This document shows positions 12,146-24,985 of a stretch of 64,000 nucleotides of DNA, piece after piece. The position numbers and the translations under genes are program-made. This DNA is from Imbricaverruca yamaguchii (taxonomy: Eukaryota; Arthropoda; Thecostraca; Neoverrucidae), in assembly GCA_034440575.1 (NCBI GenBank), contig JAOTOL010001335.1, positions 558,001-622,000 on the forward strand, written 5' to 3'. The notes below the pieces were generated by a model. It was not told the DNA's origin. It did not search any database and was given only the letters and a program-made list of their open reading frames with translations. The first letter of the stretch is position 1, and each line of letters opens with the position of its first letter.

Positions 12146-12574
12146 TGAGTATGATATATGAAATGACGAAATCGACTCCATCTACATTCCTGCTACCATG
12201 CGGATGTACGAACATACTACATGTGTGACAGCTTCACTATGAATATATGGAATGAATGGACCATAATTCCACAGACCTTCAGTCCAAGTGATGGTTCGGG
12301 GCCTGCAGGGTGATGCGGCCACCTCCGAATATTGACTTTCAGCGGATTTATGGCACTTTCAAAGCTAAATCCCTATGGTTCGGTGCTGCGATTTAGACGT
12401 CATTGAGGCGAGGCGGCGGATATTTCCCTCCGGCAGCTGAGTTCCCGCAGTCAATGTGCTAAAAGCAGCCCTGCCTCAACCAGGTTATCCGTAGTGGGCC
12501 CAGCAACTGCTTGAACAATTCGAGCCATTTAAAATTCCAGCGTCCGGACAAGAATAGCGTCTATCAGTTCCCGG
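12146..12574. other. No gene seen
   Basis: Unique sequence between two arrays. Nothing recognised. Confidence 0.4.
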
Positions 12575-13690
12575 CACCGCAGCCGGCCAGTGTGTGTACC
12601 TCAGGGGTCCTCGGTCTGACCCCGGGTCGGATCAGTTGCCGGTACCGCAGCCAGCCAGTGTGTGTATCTCAGAGGTCCTCGGTCTGACCCCGGGTCGGAT
12701 CAGTTGCCGGTACCGCAGCCAGCCAGTGTGTGTATCTCAGAGGTCCTCGGTCTGACCCCGGGCCGGGCCAGTTGCCGGTACTACAGCCGGACAGTATGTG
12801 TGTATCTTAGAGATCCTCGGTCTGACCCTGGGTCGGGTCAGTTGCCGGTACCACAGCCGGCCAGTGTGTGTATGTCTCGAGTGTGAGAGGTCCTCGGTCT
12901 GACCCTGGGTCGGATCAGTTGCCGGTACCACAGCCGGACAGTATGTGTGTATCTCAGAGGTCCTCGGTCTGACCCTGGGTCGGTGTTGCCGGTACTACAG
13001 CCGGCCAACTGTTATGTCTCAGTGTGAGGTCCTGGTCTGACCCTGGGTCGGGCCAGTTGTCGTATCCGTTGTGTGTATCTCAGAGGTCCTCGGTCTGACC
13101 CTGGGCCGGGCCAGTTGCCGGTACCGCAGCCGGCCAGTGTGTGTATGTCTCGAGTGTGAGAGGTCCTCGGTCTGACCCCGGGCCGGGTCAGTTGTCGGTA
13201 TCGCAGCCAGCCAGTGTGTGTATCTCAGAGGTCCTCGGTCTGACCCTGGGTCGGATCAGTTGCCGGTACCGCAGCCGAACAGTATGTGTGTATCTCAGAG
13301 GTCCTCGGTCTGACCCTGGGTCGGGTCAGTTGCCGGTACCACAGCCGGACAGTATGTGTGTATCTCAGAGGTCCTCGGTCTGACCCTGGGCCGGGCCAGT
13401 TGCCGGTACCGCAGCCGGCCAGTGTGTGTATGTCTCGAGTGTGAGAGGTCCTCGGTCTGACCCTGGGTCGGATCAGTTGCCGGTACCACAGCCGGACAGT
13501 ATGTGTGTCTCAGAGGTCCTCGGTCTAACCCCGGGCCGGGCCAGTTGTCGGTACCACAGCCGGCCAGTGTGTGTACCTCAGGGGTCCTCGGTCTGACCCT
13601 GGGCCGGGCCAGTTGCCGGTATCGCAGCCAGCCAGTGTGTGCGTGTATGTCAGCGGTCCTCTGTCCGACCCCGATACCGCAGTGTCCGTC
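12575..13690. repeat. ~67-bp minisatellite
   Basis: About 16 tandem copies with core GAGGTCCTCGGTCTGACCC and CAGTTGCCGGTACCGCAGCC. Unit length varies from about 60 to 72 bp through small indels near TATGTCTCGAGTGTGAG, and the copies near 12990-13075 are shortened. Confidence 0.95.
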
Positions 13691-15504
13691 TCGAGTGTGC
13701 AGTAATAAACTATTCGTGGAATAGGGTGGAATCTACAGCTTTCTGGACACTGAATGGACTTCCCTTCCAACTAAGTATCGCCATCGTGCTTTGTGATGGG
13801 TATGTTTACGAGCAGCACACCGCCATAGGGGTCGGGCGCTGATATGTTCTGATCCACACGGGCCCAGTCCGATGAGGATGTTGTGATTTTGTTCTAGTCG
13901 GGGACGACAGTCTGTAACATGGCCGCGTCCCTATAGTAATGGATACCGAGTTACAGAGGCGCAGCAAAAGGTGGTGCTCCTCCCCCATACCATAGAAAGT
14001 GCACCGGATCAAACGAGATATTTGGATATGTTCACAACATAAAAGCGGAAGTTTTCGGCGCCCGAAGCACGCCGAAAGTAGTCCCTCCTTTGTGACGTTT
14101 TTGGAGTCGGGGCCCCTTAACACGCGCCCTGGAGGGGTGAGGGGTGGGGGGTGGGCAAATCCGCCAACCCATCCGATTTTTCGTACATAACTCAAGATTT
14201 TACCGGGCGATATACGCCATTGTTTGCGTACTGCTTAGAAATGACCGGCGCTTTGTTGAAAGCAAGAAAAACGAAAATCTGCGGACAACTTTTCGAGTTA
14301 GGGATCGTTAAAGTACAAAACATTCAAAGCACAAGGCAACAAATATCGGAGCTGATGCGCCTCCCGTATCTTGGCGAAAGGGAAGTGTTTTTGGCAACAC
14401 TAACGACGTGTTTGATGTATGTTGTGTTTTATAGCTTCAAAGTTACGTTATGTCACCGAAGTCGAATCAGGTCAAGTTCATGGCAGGTTAATGGAACCAA
14501 ACTTCGTCAACTGGAATGTTGTCATAAATGCAAGTGACTGTCATGCGATTGATGTCACCTTCCATGTTACTCCCAACACATCCTGAAATATACTGTTTGT
14601 CACCGTTGTCTGAGTAGTCGGGCGGGTTTCGGAGACTTGAGCAGGTAACGACCTGATGGAGTGCTGCTATATAGGTGACTTGAGGTCAAATTCCGGGTCT
14701 AACATCTGTATTGCATCATTAGTAATGTCCAAGGCATCATTGATGTCCATTTTGGAGCATTTAAACACCATCATAGCGATCCATAACAATGACAAGCCAA
14801 GCCACGCAAAACCAGTACATTTATATATTTTGACCTCACTTGACCTCGAAGATATTGACCCAAGGTCATGCAATTTGCACAAAATAGACTTCACTACCGT
14901 ACCCATCGACCCTGCGAATTTCGTTGCTCCAGCTTCGATAGGAGCCGAGATCTTGGGGGGGGGGGGGTAGAATCCGCCCCCTCCAGTGCGCGTAATCTTC
15001 TGAGGCCCTCCAGGGCGCGTGCTAAGAAAATCTTGTCGGCATCTCTCCTGTGCTCTGAACTTAGTTCAAAAGGCCCTGTGCGGCAGGTTGGTGCGCGATG
15101 ACGTCATCATTATTTGATGTGCTTCCGAGGGGCAGTGCCGGAATTCCTCTTAAAACCTGTTAAGAAAATGACCACCGCTTCGAGTTCGTCTTAACAACTT
15201 CCACTAGTCCCCTCAGATATCCGTGGTAGCTGCGTCCGAGCAAACGTCTAAAGAGATGACGCTTCCCCGCAAAATCACGCCGAATTGCACTGCCACTCTG
15301 GTGGCGTCCTAAGAGAAGATCCCCGGTCTCCCACGGCATGTGCGCGCCAGGACTTACAGCCGAGCCACGATGGAAGCCTGCGGCGAGGAGTCGCGACCGG
15401 CACATGATATCACGAATAGTAGCCTCGACCGACGAGCAAAGCATCTCCACAGCACTGCCAAAATCCAAACCGTCCTGCACGCTGTAGGGAAAAGTTCCAC
15501 ACAG
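13691..15504. other. No gene supported
   Basis: Mixed sequence with G-runs at about 14140-14155 and 14956-14967. Frames such as 14151-14537 (+) and 15160-15576 (-) have no recognisable domain, no splice context and no repeat explanation. I leave them unannotated. A stretch with GACCTCACTTGACCT near 14833-14850 resembles the dispersed family E described at 54310-54960. Confidence 0.4.
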
Positions 15505-15612
15505 TGTCGCAGTGAGTCCCGCAGTCTGTTCTACAGCAGTGAGTCCCGCAGTCTGTTCTGCTGCAGTGAGTCCCACAGTCTGTTCTACAGCAGTGAGCCC
15601 CAGTCTGTTCTG
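15505..15612. repeat. 30-bp repeat, about four copies
   Basis: Units of about 30 bp with core GCAGTGAGTCCCGCAGTCTG. The last copy lacks a few bases. Confidence 0.88.
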
Positions 15613-15854
15613 CTGCGGTCGCGCGCCGTCGATCTGGATGCTGCTGAAGGTGATGGCTTGGGCAGAAGGCAGTCAGCCTGGATCTCCTGCTGGTCCGGAT
15701 CGATACCCGTACGAACCAAGGTCTCTGCTGCGATATCGGTGCTGAGCACTAAGCCCAAAACGTGTTTGCACGCCAGCAGTACCCACAGCCGGTCGCTGGC
15801 TGATATTCCTGCACCAGTAGCTTGCGGCGTTTTATTTACATAATTTTTATTTAG

Positions 15855-16012
15855 TCCGAATTCTTGCATGGGCGGCTCAACCAGGATCCTATTGCCGAGT
15901 ATAGTTCGTTAGCCTATAGTTCGCTGCTTGAAACCTGCCCCACCACCTAGTCCATGCATTCCAGTTCAACGGCAGAATTCCACAGAGTTTAACGTGCCGT
16001 CAATGCGCGATG
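15855..16012 (-). mobile_element. SINE family D body, copy lacking its tRNA head
   Basis: Shares with 7996-8200 the block ATTCCAGTTCAACGGCAGAA, then GTTTAACGTGCCG, in the same order. The tRNA-derived head expected at the right end is missing, and the 42-bp array of 16018-17870 begins at exactly that point. Confidence 0.75.
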
Positions 16013-16017
16013 CGTCC

Positions 16018-17872
16018 GAATGCTGTACGTACCTATGTCCAGCCACGTCTCAGTGCACGCTATGATGTACGTACCTATGTCCAGCCACGTCTCAGTGTCC
16101 GTTATAATGTACGTACCTATGTCCAGCCACGTCTCAGTGTCCGCTATGATGTACTATGTCCAGCCACGTCTCAGTGTCCGCTATAATGTACGTACCTATG
16201 TCCAGCCACGTCTCAGTGTCCGCTATAATGTACGTACATATGTCCAGCCACGTCTCAGTGTCCGCTATAATATACGTACCTATGTCCAGCCACGTCTCAG
16301 TGTCCGCTATGATGTACGTACCTATGTCCAGCCACGTCTCAGTGTCCGCTATGATGTACGTACCTATGTCCAGCGACGTCTCAGTGTCCGCTATAATGTA
16401 CGTACCTACGTCCAGCGACGTCTCAGTGTCCGCTATGGTGTACGTAACTATGTCCAGCCACGTCTCAGTGTCCGCTATAATGTACGTACCTACGTCCAGC
16501 CACGTCTCAGTGTCCGCTATAATGTACGTACCTATGTCCAGCCACGTCTCAGTGTCCGCTATAATGTACGTACCTATGTCCAGCCACGTCTCAGTGTCCG
16601 CTATAATGTACGTACATATGTCCAGCCACGTCTCGGTGTCCGCTATAATGTACGTACCTATGTCCAGCCACGTCTCAGTGTCCGCTATAATGTACGTACC
16701 TACGTCCAGCCACGTCTCAGTGTCCGCTATAATGTACTATGTCCAGCCACGTCTCAGTGTCCGCTATAATGTACTATGTCCAGCCACGTCTCAGTGTCCG
16801 CTATAATGTACTATGTCCAGCTACGTCTCAGTGTCCGTTATAATGTACGTACCTATGTCCAGCCACGTCTCAGTGTCCGCTATGATGTACTATGTCCAGC
16901 CACGTCTCAGTGTCCGCTATAATGTACGTACCTATGTCCAGCCACGTCTCAGTGTCCGCTATAATGTACGTACATATGTCCAGCCACGTCTCAGTGTCCG
17001 CTATAATGTACGTACCTATGTCCAGCCACGTCTCAGTGTCCGCTATAATGTACGTACCTATGTCCAGCCACGTCTCAGTGTCCGCTATGATGTACGTACC
17101 TATGTCCAGCCACGTCTCAGTGTCCGCTATAATGTACGTACCTATGTCCAGCCACGTCTCAGTGTCCGCTATGATGTACTATGTCCAGCCACGTCTCAGT
17201 GTCCGCTATAATGTACGTACCTATGTCCAGCCACGTCTCAGTGTCCGCTATAATGTACGTACCTATGTCCAGTCAGTATAATGTACTATGTCCAGCCACG
17301 TCTCAGTGTCCGCTATAATGTACTATGTCCAGCCACGTCTCAGTGTCCGCTATAATGTACCTATGTCCAGCCACGTCTCAGTGTCCGCTATGATGTACTA
17401 TGTCCAGCCACGTCTCAGTGTCCGCTATAATGTACGTACCTATGTCCAGCCACGTCTCAGTGTCCGCTATAATGTACGTACCTATGTCCAGCCACGTCTC
17501 AGTGTCCGCTATAATGTACGTACCTATGTCCAGCCACGTCTCAGTGTCCGCTATGATGTACGTACCTATGTCCAGCCACGTCTCAGTGTCCGCTATAATG
17601 TACTATGTCCAGCCACGTCTCAGTGTCCGCTATAATTACTATGTCCAGCCACGTCTCAGTGTCCGCTATGATGTACGTACCTATGTCCAGCCACGTCTCA
17701 GTGTCCGCTATAATGTCGTTACGTACCTATGTCCAGCCACGTCTCAGTGTCCGCTATGATGTACTATGTCACCACGTCTCAGTGCCGCTTGTGTATCCGC
17801 TATAATGTACGTACCTATGTCCAGCCACGTCTCAGTGTCGCCGTGCCGCATAATGTCGTACCTATGTCCAGC
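16018..17872. repeat. 42-bp minisatellite (37-bp variant)
   Basis: More than 40 copies with core CCAGCCACGTCTCAGTGTCC. The full unit is 42 bp. A recurrent 37-bp form lacks one CGTAC of the doubled GTACGTAC. The 42-bp length keeps frames open (SSHVSVSAIMYVPM and VQPRLSVRYNVRTY periodicities), and the 5-bp deletions only switch phase. Three final degenerate copies reach about 17870. Confidence 0.97.
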
Positions 17873-17873
17873 C

Positions 17874-18368
17874 ACGTCCCCGACATCTGTCCCAGTTTCC
17901 TGGGCCGCTGCGGCACTTGCAGGACACAGTAGCATCTGTCCCAGTTCTCCTGGGCCGCTGCGGCACCTTGCAGGACCACAGTCGGCCGTGGCCGGCATCT
18001 GTCCCAGTTCTCCTGGGCCGCTGCGGCACCTCTGCAGGACCACAGTCGGCCGTGGCCGACATCTGTCCCAGCTCTCCTCGGCCGCTGCGGCACCTCTGCA
18101 GGACCACAGTCGGCCGTGGCCGGCATCTGTCCCAGCTCTCCTCGGCCGCTGCGGCACCTCTGCAGGACCACAGTCGGCCGTGGCCGGCATCTGTCCCAGC
18201 TCTCCTCGGCCGCTGCGGCACCTCTGCAGGACCACAGTCGGCCGTGGCCGACATCTGTCCCAGTTCTCCTGGGCCGCTGCGGCACCTCTGCAGGACCACA
18301 GTCGGCCGTGGCCGGCATCTGTCCCAGCTCTCCTCGGCCGCTGCGGCACCTCTGCAGGACCACAGTCA
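17874..18368. repeat. 64-bp GC-rich minisatellite
   Basis: About seven or eight copies with core GCCGCTGCGGCACCTCTGCA and CAGTCGGCCGTGGCC. Spacing between successive GTCCCAG words is exactly 64 bp at 18001, 18065, 18129 and 18193. It abuts the preceding 42-bp array directly. Confidence 0.95.
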
Positions 18369-18524
18369 GAGGTGCGGGCAAGGCGAACGTCCCCCGCCCC
18401 CTTAGCAACCACAAATACACTAGATTAAGAAAAAAAGAAGATATTATCACCACGCCAAACCAAAAATATTCGATGGGCAAATCACGCCGAAGGCGCTTTG
18501 TGCTTCATGACAATCTTTGGTCGC

Positions 18525-18565
18525 TGCTCCCTGAAGAAAAATCCCGGCTGCGCCACTGACCGCAG
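18525..18565 (-). mobile_element. Possible DNA-transposon terminus
   Basis: Minus-strand CAGTGGCGCAGCCGGGATTT followed by TTCTTCAGGG, a common style of terminal sequence in invertebrate DNA transposons. No partner end or transposase was identified. Confidence 0.3.
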
Positions 18566-18747
18566 TTACCCCCGACAGTGGACCAGCCAGGAGGCGGGCT
18601 CGCACGTCTGCAGAAATCGGCGGCGTCCACCGGCCACGGGCCGGGCTCGGCTCGACGTCTCCCGAGATGATGAGACGAGTCTCGCTGCGATTGGGACAGG
18701 ATGTTGCGTCACGCTGTATTCGGCTGCGAAAATATTCGGCAGTTCTT

Positions 18748-18852
18748 CCAACGATGCACGGTTTGGTGTGGGTGGAGCCTACCAACGATGCACGGCTTGG
18801 TGTGGGTGGAGCCTACCAACGATGCACGGCTTGGTGTGGGTGGAGCCTACCG
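18748..18852. repeat. 34-bp repeat, three copies
   Basis: Three near-identical units with core GGTGTGGGTGGAGCCTACCA. They start 34 bp apart (18781 and 18815 for ACCAACG). Confidence 0.93.
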
Positions 18853-19119
18853 ACTGCAGGAAGTCGCTACTGAGAGGCTTCGGCTGTCAGCGATAGATGG
18901 CACGTGTGTCTTCTCAATACTCAGTTCGGGGCACCGTTTCCAGGACCAGCAAGGACCAACAGGCAGATACCACACGCGCCAAAAGCAGCGGCGCGAGAAA
19001 ATGCCCCGCTCGGTGCGTTTCGAGCCCGGACATGCCGAATATCTCCGCCCCAGCGACACGAGGTCGGACGCCCTGACCGCGCCGACCACCTTATGCAACA
19101 CTGCAGTGTTGCGGCAGCT

Positions 19120-19328
19120 GCGTTGTGTTCGCCGCCAGTGGAAGGGCAGCAGCTGCGTTTGGGTCGTGTTCGCCGCCAGTGGAAGGGCAGCAGTGCGTCG
19201 TGTTCGCCGCCAGTGGAAGGGCAGAGCTGCGTCGTGTTCGCTGCCAATGGAAGAGGGGCAGCAGCTGCGTCGTGTTCGCCGCCAGTGGAAGGGAAGTGTC
19301 GTGTCTGCCAATGGAAGGGCAGCAGCGA
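19120..19328. repeat. ~36-bp repeat, about six copies
   Basis: Core GTTCGCCGCCAGTGGAAGGG, with variable GCAGCAGCTGCGT linkers. Frames on both strands are repeat by-products. Confidence 0.9.
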
Positions 19329-19949
19329 GTGGGAACCAGCACCAAACACCTAACACATAGTTATATACTTCTGTAACTTCTGAATGATCCTTTTAACCGA
19401 TGTTTAGCTCATGATTTCGATAAGCCCGTTCCCCAACTGGAGTAATCAACAAAACTATCCTCTCCTTTATGAGCCTAACAAGCATCTGTTAGTCATGTAG
19501 ACAATAATTTTGGCTACCCAATATATTGTGGCCACCTCGTTAAGCACGGCGAACACAAGGTATAGGCTGTTGTGGTGAAACTTCCGGCACCATATTGAAT
19601 TCCACTTGAGGGGCAATGGTAGCAGAATGGTCGGAGTTCTGAACTCTAGATACAGGGGTGCCGGGTGCCAATACTCGCACCATCCTGAACACTCCCCAAG
19701 CCCAGGACACACTGTTGAAGTCGTGTGGGCGGCGCCATCGGCCGCCATCGAGCATGGTGCGTCACCATGGAAACCACTCAATAAACAAACGAGGCCTTCC
19801 TGAGGAAAAGCTACGAGTTGACGAAGGAGCATCCAGGCGACAGGGTATTCATTCCAACCCCTCCCCCTCCACTTTTCGTAGTGTCATTGGCCCCTCAGTA
19901 CAAAATAGTGGCCTTTTTAATTATCACAAGCGTCCCTCACCGCCCTGTC
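19329..19949. other. No gene seen
   Basis: Unique sequence with nothing recognised. Confidence 0.4.
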
Positions 19950-20168
19950 TCTAACATTGGCCATTGGAGTTTAGAGGCGAATACGCTCGTGTTATGCAGC
20001 GTAACATCGGTTATTGAAGTGTAGGGGCGCATCAATTTCATGGGTTTTACGGCGTGGCATCTGTCATTGGTATATATGGGGGCACCAACTTCATGTGTTA
20101 TACAGCGCAGCATTGGTTATTAGGATTTATGAGCACATCAACTTCATGGGTATCTTCATGAGCATCGG
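19950..20168 (-). repeat. Tandem copies of the short retroposon-like family C
   Basis: Four diverged units of about 55-65 bp, each with a TTATTGAAGTGTAGGGGCGC-like start, a CATCAACTTCATGGG-like middle and a TTTACGGCG-like end. The same sequence occurs singly at 22405-22455, 26632-26692, 28575-28615, 34737-34801, 35985-36032 and 63812-63850. Here the dispersed unit appears to have become a tandem array. Confidence 0.6.
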
Positions 20169-20597
20169 ATAACCAACTTATCAATAATCTCTAGAGAAAT
20201 CTGTAAGATGATTCGTGTGTCGACTCCAAATTGTGAGATAATTCACGTGCTGCAATGATAGCGACTGAAGCCTAAATCTCCCTCGCGGCCGAACGTGGAG
20301 GGAAATGCAGCCCAAGAAATGCAGCCTAGGAAGTGCAGCCCAGGCGCAGGAATTCACGTCAGGATTTCGTACAGTACAATCTCATACCGAATCATCGACC
20401 GTCCGAACCCAATGCACTCGTAACGCGAACACTTGGCGCGTCTGAACTTCAGTTTGACATCTTCCCAAACAATCCGACACGAAAGTACAGCAGCTATCAA
20501 ATGTACACTTGAATGTACATCAGCCACAGACATCCGCCCCACATACATCACGCCGGCCGGCCAACTTTCAGTGAAGCCGCAGGCCCAAGGAACTGGG

Positions 20598-20650
20598 CTC
20601 TTACGACGCGTTCAACTGCTAAGTCATACAGCGTCGCCAACCTCTCACGC
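20598..20650 (-). mobile_element. SINE body fragment
   Basis: TTACGACGCGTTCAACTGCT followed by GCGTCGCCAACCTCTCACGCC matches the shared body of SINE families A and B (for example 28660-28700 and 47410-47460). The tRNA-like part is absent, and the 28-bp array begins at the CTCTCACGCC junction. Confidence 0.6.
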
Positions 20651-21256
20651 CGCCGGCCGAGTGGACTCTGTAACGCCGCCGGCCGAGAGTGGACTCTGTA
20701 ACGCCGCCGGCCGAGAGTGGACTCTGTAACGCCGCCGGCCGAGAGTGGACTCTGTAACGCCGCCGGCCGAGAGTGGACTCTGTAACGCTGCCAGCTGAGA
20801 GTGGACTCTGTAACGCCGCCGGCCGAGAGTGGACTCTTTAACGCCGCCGGCCGAGAGTGGACTCTGTAACGCCGCCGGCCGAGAGTGGACTCTGTAACGC
20901 CGCCGGCCGAGAGTGGACTCTGTAAAGCCGCCGGCCGAGAGTGGACTCTGTAACGCCGCCGGCCGAGAGTGGACTCTGTAACGCCGCCGGCCGAGAGTGG
21001 ACTCTGTAACGCCGCCGGCCGAGAGTGGACTCTGTAAAGCCCGGTGAGACTTTAAGCCGCCGGCCGAGAGTGGACTCTGTAACGCCGCCGGCCGAGAGTG
21101 GACTCTGTAAAGCCGCCAGCCGAGAGTGGACTCTGTAAAGCCGCCGGCCGAGAGTGGACTCTGTAACGCCGCCGGCCGAGAGTGGACTCTGTCACGCCGC
21201 CGGCCGAGAGTGGACTCTGTCACGCCGCCGGCCGAGAGAGGACTCTGTAACGCCGG
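20650..21256. repeat. 28-bp GC-rich minisatellite
   Basis: About 21 copies of a unit with core GCCGGCCGAGAGTGGACTCT, carrying the palindrome GCCGGC. There is one disruption near 21040-21057. Frames on the minus strand (about 230 residues) are by-products. Confidence 0.96.
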
Positions 21257-24200
21257 CCGGCTGCGGAACGCGGACTCGCTGCCTGGCGCTCCACATATAG
21301 AACCAGACACCCTACCGACTGATCCACCTCGGTCCACTCAGGACCACGGCGTCGCGTCCTGTTCGGTAGATAGATACGCTCAAAATGGTCTTCACCCGCC
21401 AACTTCAGCCTCTCCCCCACCCCTGCCAATACCTGGCCCGTAGCTCGCCTGCACGCCGCGGTCTGACAACGGGAGGGCTTCGTTCTCCGAAGGCGACACG
21501 GCTACACGGATGCCCTCGCGCGACTGCAAGTGCTCGCTTTAGTATCAAACTAAGTGGACTCTTCATCTCATTTTGAATTCATGAGCTCTGGCGCCGCAGC
21601 GCACCCGACCCGGGCCGACCTCTCGCCGAGCACAGCAGCGCCACCTACACACTGCGACATGCCAAACTTAATGCTACAGTGGCGCCACCTATACAACACC
21701 GAACCGCTCGTTCAGTCGCGCCGCCAGCCGTTGCGTAACCGCACGCACGAAGCCAGAGTCGCGCCATCAGCATCCAGAACGTGGCGCTCCGGCGCCAATC
21801 CTATTTATAGCTCACGATCGCGGTGCAAATTTTATGCCCGCACCATCGGATGCCACGAACTTCAGGATTGGGGCGACCTTGTGCACCGGAATGCCGAGCA
21901 CCCTGTGCAGCATGCGGAGTTCAGAAGCGTGCTCACCAGATCCTGGCCCCACCAGAACATTTGCTCGCTTCGTCCCGGCAGCGCAGTAGTTGAAGAACGG
22001 CTTATGCACTTCCGGTCCACAGCAAGACAACTGTTCAGGTGCACTCCACCGCCGGGACGGGCGGTACGAGTACCGTTACCGCCGGGACGGGCGAGTACCG
22101 TTACCGTACGAGTACCGTTTTGCACACCTTTAACGGGCTCCTCAATGCTACCATTGCCACCCATACAAAAAATTAAACTTCAAACATGGGATACCACCGG
22201 GAGTATCCCTCTCCAAATCCCCTCAACCCCAGCCTCAGCGTCGTCCCCCGGCAATAATTTTCCGTACCATCTCTCCCGCCACGCGGCACCACTCGGCGAT
22301 ACCACGAACCCGCAGGTGGACCAGCCGTCGGACACAACTTGTGCACGGTCGCTGCATCCTTTTACGATTGTTGACCTACAAAACCTCCATCAAAACCACG
22401 CCGTTGTTATTGGGGGTTTGGGACGCATCAACTGCAGAGGTTATACGGCGCCCCATCAAAACCACGTCCGGACGTTGAAGCCCCCGTCGTCGCTATCGCT
22501 ACCCGCACACCCACTCCGGGCTGCAGGACCACGTCAATGCGCCCCTAAACTTCAACACCCACTCCGGCAACCGGCCGAGCCGGTGCGCAGTGGCGCCGCC
22601 CCGCGGCCGGCCGACGAAACACAGACACACAGAGCGGCCACCAGTGTAGGTAGTGTATTGGACGCATCATTACAACAGCGGTGTGGACGACGAAGTGGTA
22701 GCAGCGGCGGCGGCGACCCCGACAGCGGCTCACTGCGGGCGGTCACAGAGTGGGGGTCAGTCTCACCGCCGCCGGGTCAGGTCAGGTCACCCTGCAAGTG
22801 CGACTCCGGGTACGCGGTGAGGTTCGCGTGACCCCAGGCAGCCTTCGACAGGTAATCGTCAGCGACAAAGTATCGCTAACTACAGGGGTGACACAGGAAT
22901 CGTTTCCACAAAAAATAATGTCGTGGTGGGAAACAATATGGCGGGAACAATATGATGGGAACAATATGGTGGAAACAATATTCATACGAAGTAAGAGCGT
23001 GCGATTCCTAATTTCGACCAAACGTCTGAGGCACTCGGTTTATGTCAGAAATACGAATACGACTAAAAATGCGGGAGTCCAATACAACTGGAAAATGCGC
23101 AAGACCAACATTACGAATTAGCACAAACGAGACATAGCTATAGTCATCAACCAGAATGGACAAAACTATAATGAAGCTCCAGTCACGACTGTGAACATCT
23201 TCCTTCTACACGTCCTTCCTTCTTCCTTCTACCGAAGCATGGCAACGTGAGACGACCAAACGCGCACCAACCAATACAGGGAAGGTTCGCTACATTGACT
23301 TGGAACATCAAAGCTTCGGTAATAAGGTGACAAAATTAAATGGTATTAAATGAAGTCGTAAATATGCTGAATACATCACCGAGAGAGGGCCAATTTGACA
23401 TCCTACATGCCAAAGTGTCGACATATTGCATGCAATACATAGTAGATACATAGTCAACAGAGTTGCATCCCATTACAATTTCTCGGGCATAAAATTTCCC
23501 GGGCAAGTTCCGGCCTAAAAATAACTATTGCGCCATCAAAATTACGGCCAATATTGGCATCTCGCTACGACTTTTGCGGTCGGACTTAAAGAACAGCCAT
23601 ATTCCAATATCTTAATATAACGTTACACGTGGGTTACCTCAAACATGGGTCATACACCCAGCTTAGAAGCGGCCCTGTCTTAGCAAGCCACCCCAGTTAA
23701 CGCATGAATGACATCTGCCGTACGTATTATACGTATGGCAGATATACGTAATTGCTTACGTACATCTGTCATACGTACATTCGTCCTGGAATCCACACGA
23801 GAGCAAATACAAATGCACGTGCAGATGAGTAGACACGCCCCCCCAAAAAAAAAACCGCTTCTTATATAAAACGTGGCTTTGTCACCCGCCCATGCTTTGT
23901 GTAAAGCGAACACTTTTCACCTACTGCTTCAACATTTAGCCTCTTGGTCGAATTCATTCATTCCCTTTCAGATTTCGTTGTCATTTGGGTTTAGGGAGCA
24001 TCGAGCATTTTGATCATAAAGCGCCCATATTCCTTTCCGATGCCATTTACCCCCACGGCCACCACATTTGGAGAGCAACACTAAGTTTGGCCGGACTGCC
24101 CGCCAGTGAGTGCGTGGCGGTAACCTGCGGACGCCGCTACATAGGTTGTGCACCAGACAGGGCCGGGGGCAGACGGAGCAGCTGTAGGGAGAGCTGAAGA

Positions 24201-24299
24201 TCTCTCACGAAGTCAGGCAGGTCTGAGTCATTATTACCGAGACATATTTTCAGACTGAATACAGGAAAACAATTAAAATTCGGAAGGTGCCAAGCCGGC
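21257..24299. other. No gene supported
   Basis: GC-rich to about 22830, then AT-rich. The 425-codon plus frame over 21554-22831 begins at a non-ATG codon, is proline/arginine/serine-rich and shows no domain. In such GC-rich DNA stops are rare, so I do not call it. A copy of family C lies at about 22405-22455. The region 22830-24299 has only short frames. Confidence 0.45.
23787..23862 (+). repeat. ~75-bp dispersed sequence with A-run, copy 1
   Basis: TTCGTCCTGGAATCCACACG through GATGAGTAGACACGCCCC, followed by an A-run. A near-identical copy with the same 3' A-run is at 32137-32212, embedded in an unrelated minisatellite. The family is unknown. The 3' A-run suggests retroposition. Confidence 0.7.
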
Positions 24300-24365
24300 G
24301 GGGATTGGATGGGACGGGACGAGACGAGACGGGACGGGACGGAACGGGACGGGACGGGAGGGTAC
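24300..24365. repeat. (GGGAC)n simple repeat
   Basis: Pentanucleotide run GGGACGGGACGAGACGAGAC and variants. Confidence 0.9.
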
Positions 24366-24699
24366 AGACCAGTCCACAGATCCGCCAGTGGTCTTCAGCT
24401 ATGATTAAAGGATACAACTACCAGCATGCTTTAAAGTACGATACGCAAGTCAAGCAGATGTGAACACTACAATAGCAAGGCTTTAATAACCACAATAAAT
24501 GTAAATGCTATCCAATTAAAGGGTGAATACGAACTCAATGAACATGATCAAAACAGCAAAGTATGGCAGAAACAAACATCTGGCCAAAAGAAACCAACAA
24601 ATACACAACTGCGTGGCCCATACAGTTAGCATCCACACAAAGGATACATCAGCAGCAAACACAACTGTGATTAGTGCGAGCTAGACTGCATTTGCTGGG

Positions 24700-24985
24700 G
24701 TATTTTATAGCGAGCGTGGGGGATATTGTAGCCAGCGTGGAGAAGGTATAGGCAGCATAGGAAATATTGCAGCCAGCGAGGGGCATCTTATAGCCAGCGT
24801 AGTAAATTTTGCAGCCAGCGAGGGGCATCTTATAGCAAGCGTCAGGATCGTATAGCCAGCGTGGGGTATCGTATAGTTAGCGTAGTGCATCCTATAGCCA
24901 GCGTGGTGCATCTTATAGCCAGCGTAGTGAATCTTAAAACCAGCGCTGTGGGTCCTACAGCGTAGGGTATCTTACAACCAGCGCG
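24700..24985. repeat. ~29-bp degenerate repeat
   Basis: About nine units with core TTATAGCCAGCGTGGGG. The spacer word alternates (CATC, GTAT, AAAT). Confidence 0.9.

Noticed and set aside
15160..15576. 138-codon minus frame resembling a compact coding exon
   Set aside because: Part lies in the 30-bp repeat; the remainder has no known motif or convincing splice sites.
16018..17872. CRISPR-like array of regularly spaced repeats
   Set aside because: Contiguous near-identical units with no unique spacers in a eukaryotic context: a minisatellite. The same applies to the other arrays.
17744..18480. Overlapping ~220-residue frames on both strands
   Set aside because: By-products of the 64-bp GC-rich array; no domain or splice context.
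21554..22831. 425-codon plus-strand frame
   Set aside because: GC-rich DNA with few stops, non-ATG start, low-complexity composition and no recognisable motif. It also crosses a family C repeat copy.
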